From Paratinospora sagittata (taxonomy: Eukaryota; Streptophyta; Magnoliopsida; Ranunculales; Menispermaceae): a stretch of 64,000 bases of DNA. The notes under the pieces are model-generated. The model saw nothing but the letters and a program-made list of their open reading frames with translations, did no database searches and was not told the origin of the DNA. The first letter of the stretch is position 1, and each line of letters opens with the position of its first letter. Of this stretch, positions 1 through 11,667 are shown piece after piece. Position numbers and translations under genes: made by a program. Where the stretch lies: contig CM069596.1 in NCBI GenBank assembly GCA_035771175.1, positions 9,350,001-9,414,000 of the forward strand, written 5' to 3'.

Positions 1-1
1 C

Positions 2-2953
2 GCCAAGTAGATGATAACGCTGAAGCATTCGAGTATAGTGTCGATAAAGATCTTTCTTGCGGAAAGAGCAACATTTCATAGTGAAATATTCTTGTTTATA
101 TTTTTTCTCCAGAGTAGCAGCATCACCAATAAATTCGCGAATAAGGACATTAAAGAAATCAGTAAGAGAGATCTGAGTGAGTTGAAGCATGCGATACTCT
201 CCAAGAGAGGAGAACCAATCACGAACAAACCCAGTACATCTTGATATAAAGTCAGAGATGACGGCATTAGATGTTCGTTCAGCAATAATTTGGTTTGACA
301 TCCATGCAGCCCAAGATATAATTTTGGAACGACATTGCTCATAAGGGACATCATCGAGAGAAAACCAAGGACCATTTCCAGAACGACTGAAAAATTGCTG
401 AGGATTATTAGCTTGATCTTGTGCTTGTGATTGATTTGTAGCATCACGCATATCGACTTCTTCATCATAAGCTTGAGGTTGAGTCTGAGATGAAGAAGGA
501 TCATCGGCCATATGAATCTGATTAAGAGCAGATATATCCATCAGATAAGAATCAGTAGCGGATAAGTCAGACATAGCGGGATCTGAAGAAACATCTGTAG
601 GATTATCAGATTCTGCATCAGAAGATCCCAAAGAGAGGGATTCAAAACGATCAAGATCATTGATGGGTGAGACATGAGGAAGATCATCATAAGGTATAAT
701 AGGGTGACTCGGAGGAGGTTGAGTCTGTGGAGGTTGAGGAGGTCCTATAGTAGGGTTAAAATTTGGTGGAGGGTAAGTCGTTGTTGTTGGGACAAAAGGT
801 GAAGAAGGCATAGGTGCCTTGCCTTTATCTCCAAAAATAGGTCTAGGGCCGCGGGGTCGTAGAGGTGTAGGTGGCTGGACCGGTTGTGGTAAGGTAACAA
901 CGGGTGGAGTTGAGAAAGGGATAATTGGTGGTTTTGGAGCAGGCGATTTGCTGGCTAGGATTAGGGTGTTTAATAACACGGATTGTCGATCAGTTTTAGG
1001 TACAGGAGGTGGTAAAAATGAGTATGATGACTGTGAAGGTGGAGAAGGGAATGATGATCTAACAAGAGGCATTGGATAAGCTTCAGGAAACACCGGAGGT
1101 GTAGGTGGTTGAAACTTTTGGAGATCATGCATAACATATGACAACTGCTCTTTCAGTTGTCTGATCTCATGTTCAGCAGCATCAAAATTTGGACCAGTGA
1201 TATTATTTTGTATATAATATCGGAGAAGAGTATCCAATTCCTGTATCTTCGTTTGAAGTTCAGTATAATACTTTTGACTGATAGCAGCTTGGATATCTGT
1301 ATTTTAAACAAGGCTGGCCGTCGTTGTAGTGAGATTAGTAAGATGCTGATCAATCTGTTGAAGATAACCATTCTGAATAAGAGAATTCTTGGTTTGCCAA
1401 TTTAATACTTCTTCAGCAGATGTTAACGGCTTTGGAGATCCATCTGATCTGATCTCATTGAGAGGAACAAATGGTTTAGCCGTGGTCTGATGTGTAGGAT
1501 CTGTCACTCTAGTGAGAGGAGGGAAATCCTGATCATAGAAGCCAATAGGATAACAAGGATGAACCATAGGAGCTGCAGGTGGAGCTGGAGGTTCTTGATG
1601 ACGATCAACTGAGGATCTGCAAGAGGAGAAGACAGGAATCTTCTTCGTTTTCTTTATTTTGCGATAGCTGGAGAAATCACCATATTGTGAATCTAGATCA
1701 TCCATCCAAGTTTCATATTCGAGTTCTTCAATACATGTGCAACCAGGTTTGCATATCTCAGGAGCACAATCCCAAATAAAATGTCCATCAACATGAGAAT
1801 GATATACCAGATGTCCATCAGAAGCAAAAGAGTGAAGAGGTGGATTACCACTTTCAGATAAATCATAATGAGAGACTGGCTGAATCTTCATAGAAGGATG
1901 CACGAGGACTTTGTGTGGAGATTGTTGCGGAGATCCAAATATAACTGGCTGAATCATCATAGAGTGATGAACAGGCAGATTGTCAGTGGACTGTTGGAGA
2001 GAACCAAAAGTAATCTTGACAGCACCATCAGCTTGTTTCTTCATGAGAGGGCAAAGAGTACTGGTAACAGGTTCAGAACGTTTGAGGAAATGTTCATAAT
2101 TGGTGAACCATGTTAAAGGTAGCATCTCACGGAGCTCTTTCTGGGGTATCTGCTTGGGAATTTGAACAATTGTAGGAACATCATTATCATGAACAAAGGC
2201 CATGATAGTACCAGTAGGTTTCTGTGTTCTAAGATGGATAGCATGGTCTTGAAGGCGAAAAGCCATCTGATGATGTAGAGTAGCCATGACACTATCCAGA
2301 CGATGTTGAACACCAGAGAATTGGATCTGGACTTTAAACCTAGTAGGTAAGGTAGGATCTTTCAGACTTACGTTAAAGTCTGGAGTGATTGTGAATACCA
2401 TAGATACATGACTGAGAGTGGTGATGACAGTTCCAATACAAGCATGTTCATAGGAGAGAAGATTCGTATCGAGCAGGGCGATACGTACAGACATAGGTAG
2501 GTCACCTCGACCATGATAAGATAGGACTAGACGAATAGCTCCCATATGGATATGTGTATATCCATGAGCTAACCAGTGACGGATGAACGAAGGTTCAAAC
2601 TCAAGAGTTACATATTGTTCTTGCATGGTAGACTCAAGAGTACAGTGAGTAAGTGCAGTGCTTTGGATGTATTCCTTAATAGGAGGACTCTTACGACTAA
2701 TTAACTTTTTAACAGAAGTAGTAAAAGACTGAGACTTTTTTGTAAATAACCAGTAAGGATTTAACAAAGGAGGTATAGTTTCAGAAACTTTACTATCTGC
2801 AGGTATATGAGTTACTTCGACTAAATCATCAATTTTTGAAGCTTGTTTAATACATGACTCAGGAAGACTTGAAAAATTAAAAGAGGAAGATTTTAAAATC
2901 GGACTAGGGTCGGACATAGAAGATGAAGGGGGACTATCACCAAAAGGTTCCAT
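2..2953 (-). pseudogene. Endogenous caulimovirid polyprotein (movement + coat protein regions), stop-interrupted, runs off left edge
   Basis: One frame reads from the ATG at 2953 to the window edge with a single in-frame TAA at 1304-1306. Residues ~110-260 look like a 30K-type viral movement protein (motifs MGAIRLVLSYHGRG and IALLDTNLLSYEHACIGT, then a conserved D in VSLKDPTLP). A Cys-rich stretch (CAPEICKPGCTCIEE) follows near residue 400. After the stop come a coiled segment (~1297-1150), a Pro-rich linker (~1100-650), and from ~511 a coat-protein-like region (FSRSGNGPWFSLDD, VRDWFSSLGEYR, EYFTMKCCSFRKKDL). The order MP-then-CP in one polyprotein matches petuvirus/florendovirus-type members of Caulimoviridae; protease and RT would lie beyond the left edge. 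This is known of the family; genus is inference. It is a genomic copy, not an active virus. A Ty3-like element carrying a movement protein is the alternative. Confidence 0.8.
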
Positions 2954-3299
2954 GGATACTATCAGACCTCTTTGTCTTACGTCGGCACTCTCTCTGGCCC
3001 GTCAAGACCCTGTCTTTGGTATCCCACGGAGAAAACAGGTGAAATATAGATTCCTCTGCTTCTATTTAAGACCAAAACCAAATTTTAAAATCTAAGTACT
3101 CGTTTAATCATCAACTTCGACTGCATCACATATATAACAGGCAAAACATAAGCGAAGTAAACCACAACATAAGATAGCAAGAATAACTAAAACTATAATC
3201 AACCACAAAGGGAGATGACTCAAGAGAGACATAGTTCAAAATAACTTATATAATACCAGGGTCAGGAAGATGGCTCTGACCATGTATATATGTATAAGA
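2954..3299 (-). other. Untranslated leader of the endogenous caulimovirid fragment
   Basis: No ORF is supported here. On the minus strand it lies directly upstream of the polyprotein ATG. It contains a weak TATA-like stretch (around 3060-3070) and a degenerate tRNA-Met primer-binding-site-like word near its outer end. It stops abruptly at 3299, where a copy of expansin intron DNA begins. That it is viral leader is inference from position. Confidence 0.45.
3272..3284 (-). promoter_or_regulatory. Degenerate primer-binding-site-like sequence (tRNA-Met)
   Basis: The minus strand reads TGGTCAGAGCC. This equals the plant pararetrovirus/retrotransposon primer site TGGTATCAGAGCC with two bases (TA) missing. 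It lies about 320 nt upstream of the polyprotein start, a plausible place for the minus-strand DNA primer site of a caulimovirid. With a two-base gap it could be chance. Confidence 0.35.
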
Positions 3300-3809
3300 T
3301 GCAATATTTAAATAATTAATTACTAGTCCATGTATATATTGACGCTTAGTTGTGTCCACGATATAGGTTAATTATATTTTAATATATATTTATTTAAACT
3401 AATGACTATTAAAAATAATTCATATAATAAATTACTTTAATATTATTAATATACTTCTCAAAAAAAAATATTATTAATATATATTCTAACTTATGTAGCA
3501 ATGGTAGAGTAAATGTTTTCTTGAGTATAGTCAAGAGTATATGAATACTTTTTTTTATCACATTAGAAGGATAAGAATGTCGTTTTCTTTTGCAAGGTAA
3601 GAATGTCTTTTTTAATGTGAAAATGAAGTGGAACCTAGAAATAAATAAAAGTAATTAGAAGTGAAAAAGATAAAATAAATCATACTTGGAAATTAAAATA
3701 AGTCTCAGACGTAAAAAAAAAAAAATGTAAGGGGATCATAAAAACAAGACATGTAAATTCCTAGCTATTTGTTTGCCCTTTAAGATATTAATATCAACTT
3801 ATAAAGAAG
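3300..3809 (-). repeat. Near-identical copy of the 3' part of expansin intron 2
   Basis: The bases from 3300 (TGCAATATTTAAAT...) to about 3809 repeat 5639 to about 6149 almost base for base; I see only a few single-base or indel differences (for example near 3330 and in the A-run near 3712). In the expansin gene 5639 is the last part of the intron 2 acceptor, so the copy starts at the intron/exon 3 boundary and extends into the intron. No exon sequence is present on the other side: the viral leader begins there. Outside this block the flanks differ. Confidence 0.9.
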
Positions 3810-5213
3810 AGTGTTAAGTTAAATAAAGTCGAATGAAGTAACTTAAAGCATGAAAACTATATTTAAATGATGTATGCTTTATGATTTAACGTAATAAAAA
3901 AAACAAAAGAAGAAAGTTGGTTGACTTGGTGAAGTTAGGAGCATGGGATCATAAGATGATAGGATGAAATTCATTCAAGTTGCTTATCTTGTCTAGAAGA
4001 AGAAAAAAAATTACGAGCAGAGAGAAAGGAGAAAGTGATGGTTTCGCGGCCGATTCGTCACACCGGTAAGTCATTTTCTTTTCTTTTTTTCGTTGCAAAA
4101 GTGCTATTTAAGCTACGTGTAACAATCCCAGTGGTCTAATTTTTCCTATATGAGGTGTTTTGTGGTGTTTTCAAAAATGAGGTTTTAACCCATTTTGAGT
4201 GAAAACATGTAAAAATTATATATTATCACTCCTATAGTTGCATAAATCTCGAATATGTAGTTTATTTGTGTTCAACAGTTGTTACCTTCCTCTTATGGGT
4301 TGTGGTCTTTTTATAGAGAGGGCTTGAGGTCTTTGGCCATGTAATAGTGTTGTTGTAGAATCAGGAATTCAAATCCTGCTGGGAGAGCATGTTTGATTCC
4401 TAGTAGAATTAGGAAGATCTGGTCCTATCCTTATAGGATTGAGGTGATTTATCAGCCTTCTAGTCGAACTGGTAGAGTTCCAGATTTTATCAGAGTCGAA
4501 TTAGAAGTCACTCCCGAACTTATAGTCGTGGATCACGCCCTATCTCTATCAGATCAAGCGTCTCGTCGTCATCCGTTCCGGAGTCGGAGATCTTTGCAGG
4601 TCGGTATGCTGATCTGTAGTCTCTCCTTCCATTTGCTTGATGCCCAAGGTATGATCTGTAAGAAGATCGGTAGATAGTGCTCGGTAATCCTTGATATGGT
4701 ATGCCGACCTGGTTCTGTGGATCCATTATTGCTGACCTGTCATCCACTGTCATCTGGTCAGTATGGCAGGTCAAGAGATCAGCCTATATGCTTTGCTGGG
4801 TAGATCTGTATTCTCTGTTCAGAACAAGTCGATACGTATACTTGGTACGTGCCACGTCTTAGTGGGCAAGGCTAACATGGCTGACATGCAATGTGATCGG
4901 TATATAGTCCAACAATGTGTACAATATTAATATATTCCATCAAAAAGAAAAAAAGAAAAAATTATAACAGTCTAAAAAAAATTATGCATGGAAAATTATC
5001 CACATATTAACTCTAAATTTATTTGCCTTTAGGGAAGGGGCTAACGGGAGATCAAACATTTAATTAGTGAGCTTTATAAAGACTTAACACTTTTCCAAAT
5101 ACTCATATTTTATGTTCACCAAATCACCTCTAATCACCCAAACATATAACAGGTGATACGAGACAATATGATGAATATACATATGATTTAGTGTTTAAGC
5201 AAAAATCATGAGA

Positions 5214-5277
<64 letters not shown>

Positions 5278-5321
5278 CACACCTCCTCGTTTATATATAA
5301 TAATTAGACTACCAAATAATA
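3810..5321. other. Intergenic stretch, no supported gene
   Basis: AT-rich DNA. A possible isolated first exon lies at 4038-4065 on the plus strand (ATG GTT TCG CGG CCG, followed by GTAAGT), but I see no continuation. At about 4325-4385 there are weak Pol III A/B-box-like words (AATTCAAATCCTGC) that could be a SINE relic. From about 4540 to 4910 there are recurring words such as GATCTGTA and GGTATGC of unknown origin. The downstream flank of the expansin gene lies at the right end. Confidence 0.4.
5216..5276. repeat. (TA)n microsatellite
   Basis: About 60 bp of almost uninterrupted TA dinucleotide, 50 bp past the expansin stop codon, in the gene's 3' flank. Confidence 0.95.
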
Positions 5322-7676
5322 TTAATGGAAGTTGACAGAGGCTTCGTAGGTGACTCCAACATTCCAATCAACGGGAGCGACGTCTCTTGCTATAATAGTC
5401 TCTTTTGTGGTGTAAGATGTGAGCTTGAAGGAAAGAGATTGGGCTTTCAGAGTTGCAAATGCTTGGTAAGATGCACCCCAATTGTGACTCATGCTTATCC
5501 ACTCATTGCTTTTGCTTCCCTTCACCCACATGCTGGCTATGTCTCCGCCACCTCCCACGTTCATCACGTATACCAACAACCAGTACCCATTTCCTTGGAA
5601 AGAAAATCTAAGGCCTCCGGTCCTAATGCATGGCACCCTGCAATATTTAAATAATTAATTACTAGTCCTGTATATATTGACGCTTAGTTGTGTCCACGAT
5701 ATAGGTTAATTATATTTTAATATATATTTATTTAAACTAATGACTATTAAAAATAATTCATATAATAAATTACTTTAATATTATTAATATACTTCTCAAA
5801 AAAAAATATTATTAATATATATTCTAACTTATGTAGCAATGGTAGAGTAAATGTTTTCTTGAGTATAGTCAAGAGTATATGAATACTTTTTTTTATCACA
5901 TTAGAAGGATAAGAATGTCGTTTTCTTTTGCAAGGTAAGAATGTCTTTTTTAATGTGAAAATGAAGTGGAACCTAGAAATAAATAAAAGTAATTAGAAGT
6001 GAAAAAGATAAAATAAATCATACTTGGAAATTAAAATAAGTCTCAGACGTTAAAAAAAAAAAAATGTAAGGGGATCATAAAAACAAGACATGTAAATTCC
6101 TAGCTATTTGTTTGCCCTTTAAGATATTAATATCAACTTATAAAGAAGAAATAAAAAGATAAATTTTTAAAGACAATTAATACTGAAAGTTTGGCAAAAA
6201 GCTTAACAATGATTTTTATTTTATTTTTTCGGTAGTATATACTATTATAATGTCAAAAGTTGAAAAACTCACATATAGTGAAATTATTTTTCACATTCTT
6301 TCAAAATTTCCCATGATCAAACTTTATTGCTACTTTTGAATTTCAAAAATATTATTTTACTAGTTTGAAGGGTATTATAGTATTTTATTTAAAAAAAAAT
6401 TCTCAACTTTCAACTTCAGTGGCTACTCCAAGTGCGAAATCTAACCTCTTAAAGGAGAGGTTGCGAGTTCGACTTGGGGAAGACCCTTCACTATTTATTA
6501 ATAGTGGGGATAAATGATCTAGTCCGTTACTAGGGCCCTGTTGGGTATCGCAAATTCGGCTAGATGTGACAATATTATGGATGTGACAATATTATGGATC
6601 CATAATGGCTTAGGCGTTCGCCCCGAGGGGTGCGCCCACACCTGGGTAGGGGGCACGCTGTGTAACCCAGGGTGTGACAAAAATGCCTTATGTATCCATT
6701 TTATCTTTTTATACCCTACAATGTTACTCTTTTAACTTGCATAATATTTTTCCAAAAATTTTATCAATCAATAATGAAAATCTGGTGCATGTACACTAGT
6801 ATATATAGTCTAGATGCCCACATGCTCAATATTATTATGATGATTAATTAGTTAGGTATATATAATTATAAAGTTCGTAAACTAGAGAAAATTCATTTTG
6901 ATATTAATATAGCTCAAATCTCAATGTGCGTAAGATATATATGTGTGTGTGTGTGATATAATAAATCTCAATGATTATGTTAATTTTGTGTTATTGTAAG
7001 TTGTCATGGCAATGCATTTCTGTGTGTTTTACCTTCGATACATGACAGGCACGATGCCAGCCTTCCATTCGGCGATTTTCATGAACGCTGGCTTGGACAT
7101 GTCGAAGTGAACCCTGGGAGGGTTGCACCAACCTCCATCATTGGAATCCACAGACCAATTTGGTGGGCAAATGTTTGTAGCAGTGATAGTTGTGATAGGT
7201 GAGCCATTGAAGCATGCTTTCGCTCCAGCGCAGCGTATTTGGTAGCAAGTTCCACAGGCGTATCCATCTTTAAACAGCACAGAGCTCAACGCAGCAGTGT
7301 CCGTTCCATACCCATTAGTGAACAAATTGCCATATCCACAAGCACCTCCTGTTAATTATTTCATTCATTTTCAGATCATCATCAACATAGAAGAAGGATT
7401 ATATATCAAAATCACTTATTTATTGATAATGTATGTTCTAAATGATGATATCTATGTATATATATGAGATCACATACCCATGGTTTCTCTTGCAGTCTCA
7501 TCACCATAGAAGGTGGCATGAGCAAGGGCCCATGAACCTGGCTTGAGATGATCAGCAGGTAACGGAATCGCAGCCGTTGACTCGATGATCATGATCATTG
7601 AGATTAATGAACTTATCACGAGGAATAAGAAGCTGTTTGGCCATAATAATGAGGATAGCCAATAGCAGTACTGCAT
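5322..7676 (-). CDS. EXPA: Alpha-expansin, three exons
   Basis: Expansins are secreted cell-wall proteins that loosen cellulose-xyloglucan contacts at acid pH without hydrolysis. Exons on the minus strand: 7676-7478, 7348-7033 and 5637-5322; total 831 nt, 276 residues, with GT-AG introns and matching phases (1 and 2). The chosen start, MQYCYWLSS, gives a hydrophobic signal segment of ~35 residues; an upstream in-frame ATG would add 32 polar residues before it. Exon 1-2 carries [20 protein letters not shown]. Exon 2 has the GH45-like domain with Cys pairs, GGWCNPP and the HFD motif. Exon 3 has the group-2 grass-pollen-like domain ([29 protein letters not shown]). Length is normal for EXPA (~250-270). 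No break is seen, so it looks functional. Intron 2 (1395 nt) is long and holds a SINE-like insertion; part of it is duplicated at 3300-3809. The paralog within EXPA is not resolved. Confidence 0.93.
6410..6735 (+). mobile_element. SINE-like insertion in expansin intron 2
   Basis: The segment starts near CAGTGGCTACTCCAAGTG (A-box-like) and has GTTGCGAGTTCGACTTGG (B-box-like) about 45 bp later, followed by a GC-rich body ending near 6680. Pol III boxes in this order are typical of tRNA-derived plant SINEs. It is antisense to the gene. I did not find clear target duplications, so the limits are approximate. Confidence 0.45.
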
Positions 7677-7748
7677 CTTCTTGCAATAACTAACTGGGGT
7701 AGCTTGCTTATTGCTGGCTATATCTTTATGTATGTATATAGTTCCCTT

Positions 7749-7760
7749 CTTATATAAACA
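7749..7760 (-). promoter_or_regulatory. TATA box of the expansin gene
   Basis: The minus strand reads TGTTTATATAAG about 75 nt upstream of the ATG at 7676, at the distance expected for a short plant 5' leader. Confidence 0.6.
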
Positions 7761-8482
7761 AGCAAAACGCAAATGGCTCCTTGAGCGGCTTATGCACCCG
7801 TTTGGTACTCAGAATCAAAGGAAATTAAATTATTAATAAAGACATCCTTAGTGACCCTCACGAAAATTATTTTTAATTCAAGAAAATGGGAGGAAAAAAA
7901 AAACAAAAGAATTGGGAGGAATATTGTATATACATGATAGGACTTGAGATTCGATCATAATTCTCGGTGCACCAGCAGACACCAATTAATTTATTGTTTA
8001 TATAAAAATGTCGATCAGGGATTGGACGGTTGAGATTGATGTGAACTAATGAATGATGTGTATGCTGTGGGAAAGGGGTTACATGGAGGGTAAAGGAGCT
8101 CTGGAGTACAAAACCAAGTGAAGAAGATTGTTAGCAACGTGCCCACAAGTTCTTGAATTTGTGGTCGGCCCCCCACCCAACCGAACCCTATGTTGTGGGC
8201 AACAAATCATTAATTAGAACATACGTAAATAATTTTAATTCTGTAAACTCTCAAAGATCGGTCATTATTTTACTATCCCACATGTTCAGTTTGGTGTCAA
8301 ATACGGTTATGCATTATTCTACAATTATTAATTATTTGTTATTTTTGGTATAGTAAATGTTTAATTATTTTACAAATATGTTTGTATATAGAACACAAAT
8401 TTTATACCCTCATAATTAATTACTATGTGATAATATACATCATCAATTTTGAGAATGATAATTATATTGACATGATTATTAT
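7761..8482. other. Expansin upstream region
   Basis: AT-rich promoter-proximal DNA with no supported ORF. It ends where the LTR-like sequence starts at 8483. Confidence 0.5.
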
Positions 8483-9480
8483 TGTTTCAACCGATTTTGA
8501 CATTATATTAGCTGAAGCACATGTTTTAGCTCTCTAAAAATTAAAGAATATGACCCGCAAGAGCCTTTTGGTCATGCACCGAGGTTCACATTCTATGTTC
8601 CTGTTATAAATAAAGTGAAAGAGCACCAAAAGGTCAATGGGACACCAATGTACCTAGGGGTGGCAATATGGGCCGAAATCAGTTTGTCCGTTTTCGTCCG
8701 GCCAGCTTTAAATTGAGTCAGGACAAGATTTTTTTAAAATCGGGCCAGGTACAGACAAAAATTTGTGTCCGCTTTAAAAATCAAGTCGAGTTTGAACATA
8801 GGTTCAAAAAACCTGGTACCTAGTTCCTACTTAATACAAAAGATATATTTCACATATTCCTATTTTAATTTGTCTATGTTCTAGCTCAATTAAATCTTAT
8901 TTACTCATATTTCTTATTAATTCTTTTTTTTTCTTGTTATATTCTTTATCTTTTTTGTTCTTCGTCACTATTGGCATAAAATTTCTATTTGTTTATTGCA
9001 AAAATTAACATACTTTACCACTATATATTTTTGAAAAAACATACGAGTATGGACAAAACTGGCTATCCTATTTTTAAAACATACGAGTACGGACGAACAC
9101 TTACTGTTTGTTTTTCAAATCGGGCCTCGTACGGACATGTCATATGTGTATTAGTACGAGGCATTGTCCGTACTCGTACCCAATTGTTTGCCACCCCTAG
9201 GTGTAGTACAAGACGAAAAGCCTTATATGCTTAAGTTAGAAGATGTAAAGAAGGAAAGGATTGTTTGAAAATGTAAGAGCAAGACATTCATTTAGTTACC
9301 AATCTAGTGGGGTTAGGCTCAGTGTAGTATTGGCGGGTTTTATGAAGTTTTGTGCCCCTCTTCCCTTATGTTGTCGAAGGACCAACTATTTATAGTGGTT
9401 GGTTTCCCTCTCTTATTGTTGTGTTTCTTTAATGATGATTTTGTCGTACATGACATCCTTTTGCTGATTTAGGAGATTGT
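8483..9480 (+). repeat. Left LTR of the old element (MITE-split)
   Basis: Homologous to 23216-23276 plus about 26016-26300. It contains the MITE at 8655-9199 and a TATA-like CTATTTATAGTGG near 9388. The downstream limit is a guess because the two copies lose similarity after the TATA region. Confidence 0.5.
8655..9199. mobile_element. hAT-like MITE (~545 bp)
   Basis: Begins TAGGGGTGGCAA at 8655 and ends with its exact reverse complement TTGCCACCCCTA at 9199. TIRs of the form TAGGGGTGGCAA are common in plant hAT-type non-autonomous elements. The interior repeats forms of CGGGCC and GTACGGAC in both orientations but has no transposase. It sits in the left LTR of the old retrotransposon; the right LTR lacks it. 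An 8-bp target duplication is not clear. Confidence 0.75.
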
Positions 9481-9953
9481 GATTACCTATCACTGACATC
9501 AATTATGCCTTCCGTCCATCGATTAATCGTTGAGCAGTCACATACAGGCATTATCACATACTAAGTTCTAAGACACATCGAGCTTTATGCTTTGAAAGTT
9601 CTGCTACTCTTTTGTCGTTTATTGCTTCTTCACTCATACATTCTTTAATGAACGACCTCAACTTTTGTCAATGTATTAACTGTGTTGAATTCCTTGGAGG
9701 TGAGAACCATTTTTACACCAAACACTTGACTCCAAACTATGAATCCACTCCGCACGGGTGGGAATTGATAGTTTTCATGCATGCTGATGGTTCATTAGTA
9801 CGCCTTTCAAGCGTTTCTTGCCAACAAGGTCCTTGTTTCTGCATAACGACTCCTCGATTTCCATTATGGCACTCCTCCATGCGTTACCATTTACGAATCA
9901 ACCTTGATTGCTCATTTCAACTTCATTACCATTTGAATGTGGATCTTTCGCAT
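9480..9953 (+). pseudogene. Decayed internal coding region of the old LTR element, part 1
   Basis: Readable only in fragments. A fragment at about 9760 (PHGWELIVFMHADGSL) and the continuation past the nested element at 20564 (VPFYRHVYELLRV) recall Gag-like proteins of plant LTR elements, but the match is loose. It is interrupted at 9953/20559 by the chromovirus with a 5-bp target duplication. Confidence 0.35.
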
Positions 9954-11429
9954 TGTCACACCCCGCCCGGACGCGCCTAAACCGGCGGTACACTCACGAA
10001 CGGGGCGCGCATTTGGAACAATTACAATGGTAACAACAGAGTGCGCAGCGGAAATACTGTACACACAGTACAAATTTGATTTCATATAATTCAGAATACT
10101 TTTGTACATAAAATGGTCAAGGGAACATACTCCCAAAATCCCCAATGAATCATACAAAGGGTACAAAATGTGGGCCCCATAACCTGCACCCAGTTCACCC
10201 TAATTTCCTGTGAAAGATTGGATAATAATGGAGTGAGCTTAACGCGCTCAGTGGGTAAATAGTGCATGAGTATAACAATTAATAAAGCATACTTCAATAT
10301 CAAATATCTTAAATACACATGTGAGCATCATAATCAATCAATATGTATGTATGCATGACACCGTCTCGTAATGGTTTGATGAACGTACATCGCCTGAATC
10401 CACGTACAGGAACGATGCTCTGGATTCACGTACTGATGTCCCTCCCCGGGTGTAGCCGGGTTCTCATGTACGTCCTTCTCCAGAGAAATATAATGAATAG
10501 CTAGTAATACTTCTAACTATTCTATGAGTCATAAACCATATACGTCCCTAGGTGGTGATGTGTATGATGTCGATGCATGAACTGGTATAGTCTACTGGTC
10601 TGGTCTTTTCTTTGACATTTAGACTGACTTTGGCAACGTCTAGTGATCCTTATCAAGGTCGGTATCACGACGTGCAAGGTTAGGACATTCAGTATTACTG
10701 TATAAGCTGATAGCTTTCAATAAGACCAACTAGATCAGTCCCCAGTTGAGAGGTGAGACACTAGGTCTGCTTAAATATCAATCGCCTAGAGCAGCCCGCT
10801 GCCTCCCGTTCACTTATTTAAAGTTACTGAGGACAAGACCGAGTCTAGTTGAGTCAGATTGACCACAAATCCGGCATTATAATAGTGCAATACATGAATT
10901 CCAAATATACAGGCATAAGTGTGGCAGTATAAACAGTATATGACATAATGCAGTGTAAATGAATAGTAGACATAATAATAATTGAATGTAAACTTTAATA
11001 ACAGTTATGAAACACGCAAACCTATGTTTCGTTCCCCACCTTCAGATAAAACTTCTTTTTTCAGATCTGGCGCTTTCCTCAGGATAGAACTTCGTTGCAC
11101 CGCTTTCAGATCTGACACTTTCCTCCGGACAGAACTTTGTTGCACCGCACCGAGAGTCTCGAACAGAGAGTCTCAAAAACTTAGAATGCGTGGAAAGGAG
11201 AAGAAATTCACAAGAGAAGGTGATTTGGTGTGAGGAATGAGAAATGACGAGGTTTCTTATATAGAGATTTTTGTGCCTGAGCGTTCGGGCATGCGCCGGA
11301 ACGTTCTGGCATGCGCCTGTACGTTCTGGCATGCCTTGCGCCCATGCGCCTAAACGTTCTGTCATGCGCCTGAACGTTCGGGCGTTGCCCAAATAGTAAT
11401 TTTTTTTTTGTGAAATACAGGGTATTACA
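9954..11429 (-). repeat. 3' LTR of the chromovirus
   Basis: 1476 bp, TG...CA ends. It carries a TATA box (minus strand TATATAAG, plus coordinates 11256-11264) and, upstream of it in minus-strand sense, a tandem array of ~20-bp units with GAACGTTC at ~11275-11395. A ~50-bp internal duplication (TTTCAGATCTG...GTTGCACCGC) lies at ~11060-11150. Confidence 0.95.
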
Positions 11430-11443
11430 CTCTACCCCCTTAA
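11430..11443 (-). other. Polypurine tract of the chromovirus
   Basis: The minus strand reads TTAAGGGGGTAGAG directly before the 3' LTR start (TGTAATACCC). This is where plus-strand DNA synthesis would be primed. Confidence 0.8.
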
Positions 11444-11667
11444 AGGGATTTTGCCCTCGAAATCAAGTCAAGTAGTGATGAGGGTTATCGGCTTGAGAAG
11501 TAGCCACAGGTGGATAAGGAGGCCACTGCATGTGTGCATCACTATATCCATTGATATTATTTTCAGACATCTGCGTAGTAATTGAAGTGAAACAATGAAT
11601 CAAGATAGGTGTAAACAATGTTTCATCTTGGGATTGATAAGTGAAAATGATACAATGTACCACATCA

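Noticed and set aside
76..504. Minus-strand ORF of 142 codons
   Set aside because: It is in a different frame from the coat-protein-like region of the viral polyprotein, which is open through the same stretch to the window edge and has family motifs.
11042..11392. ORFs of 83-141 codons in the chromovirus LTRs (also 20094-20579)
   Set aside because: They overlap the LTR promoter and its tandem repeats, appear on both strands and have no domain.
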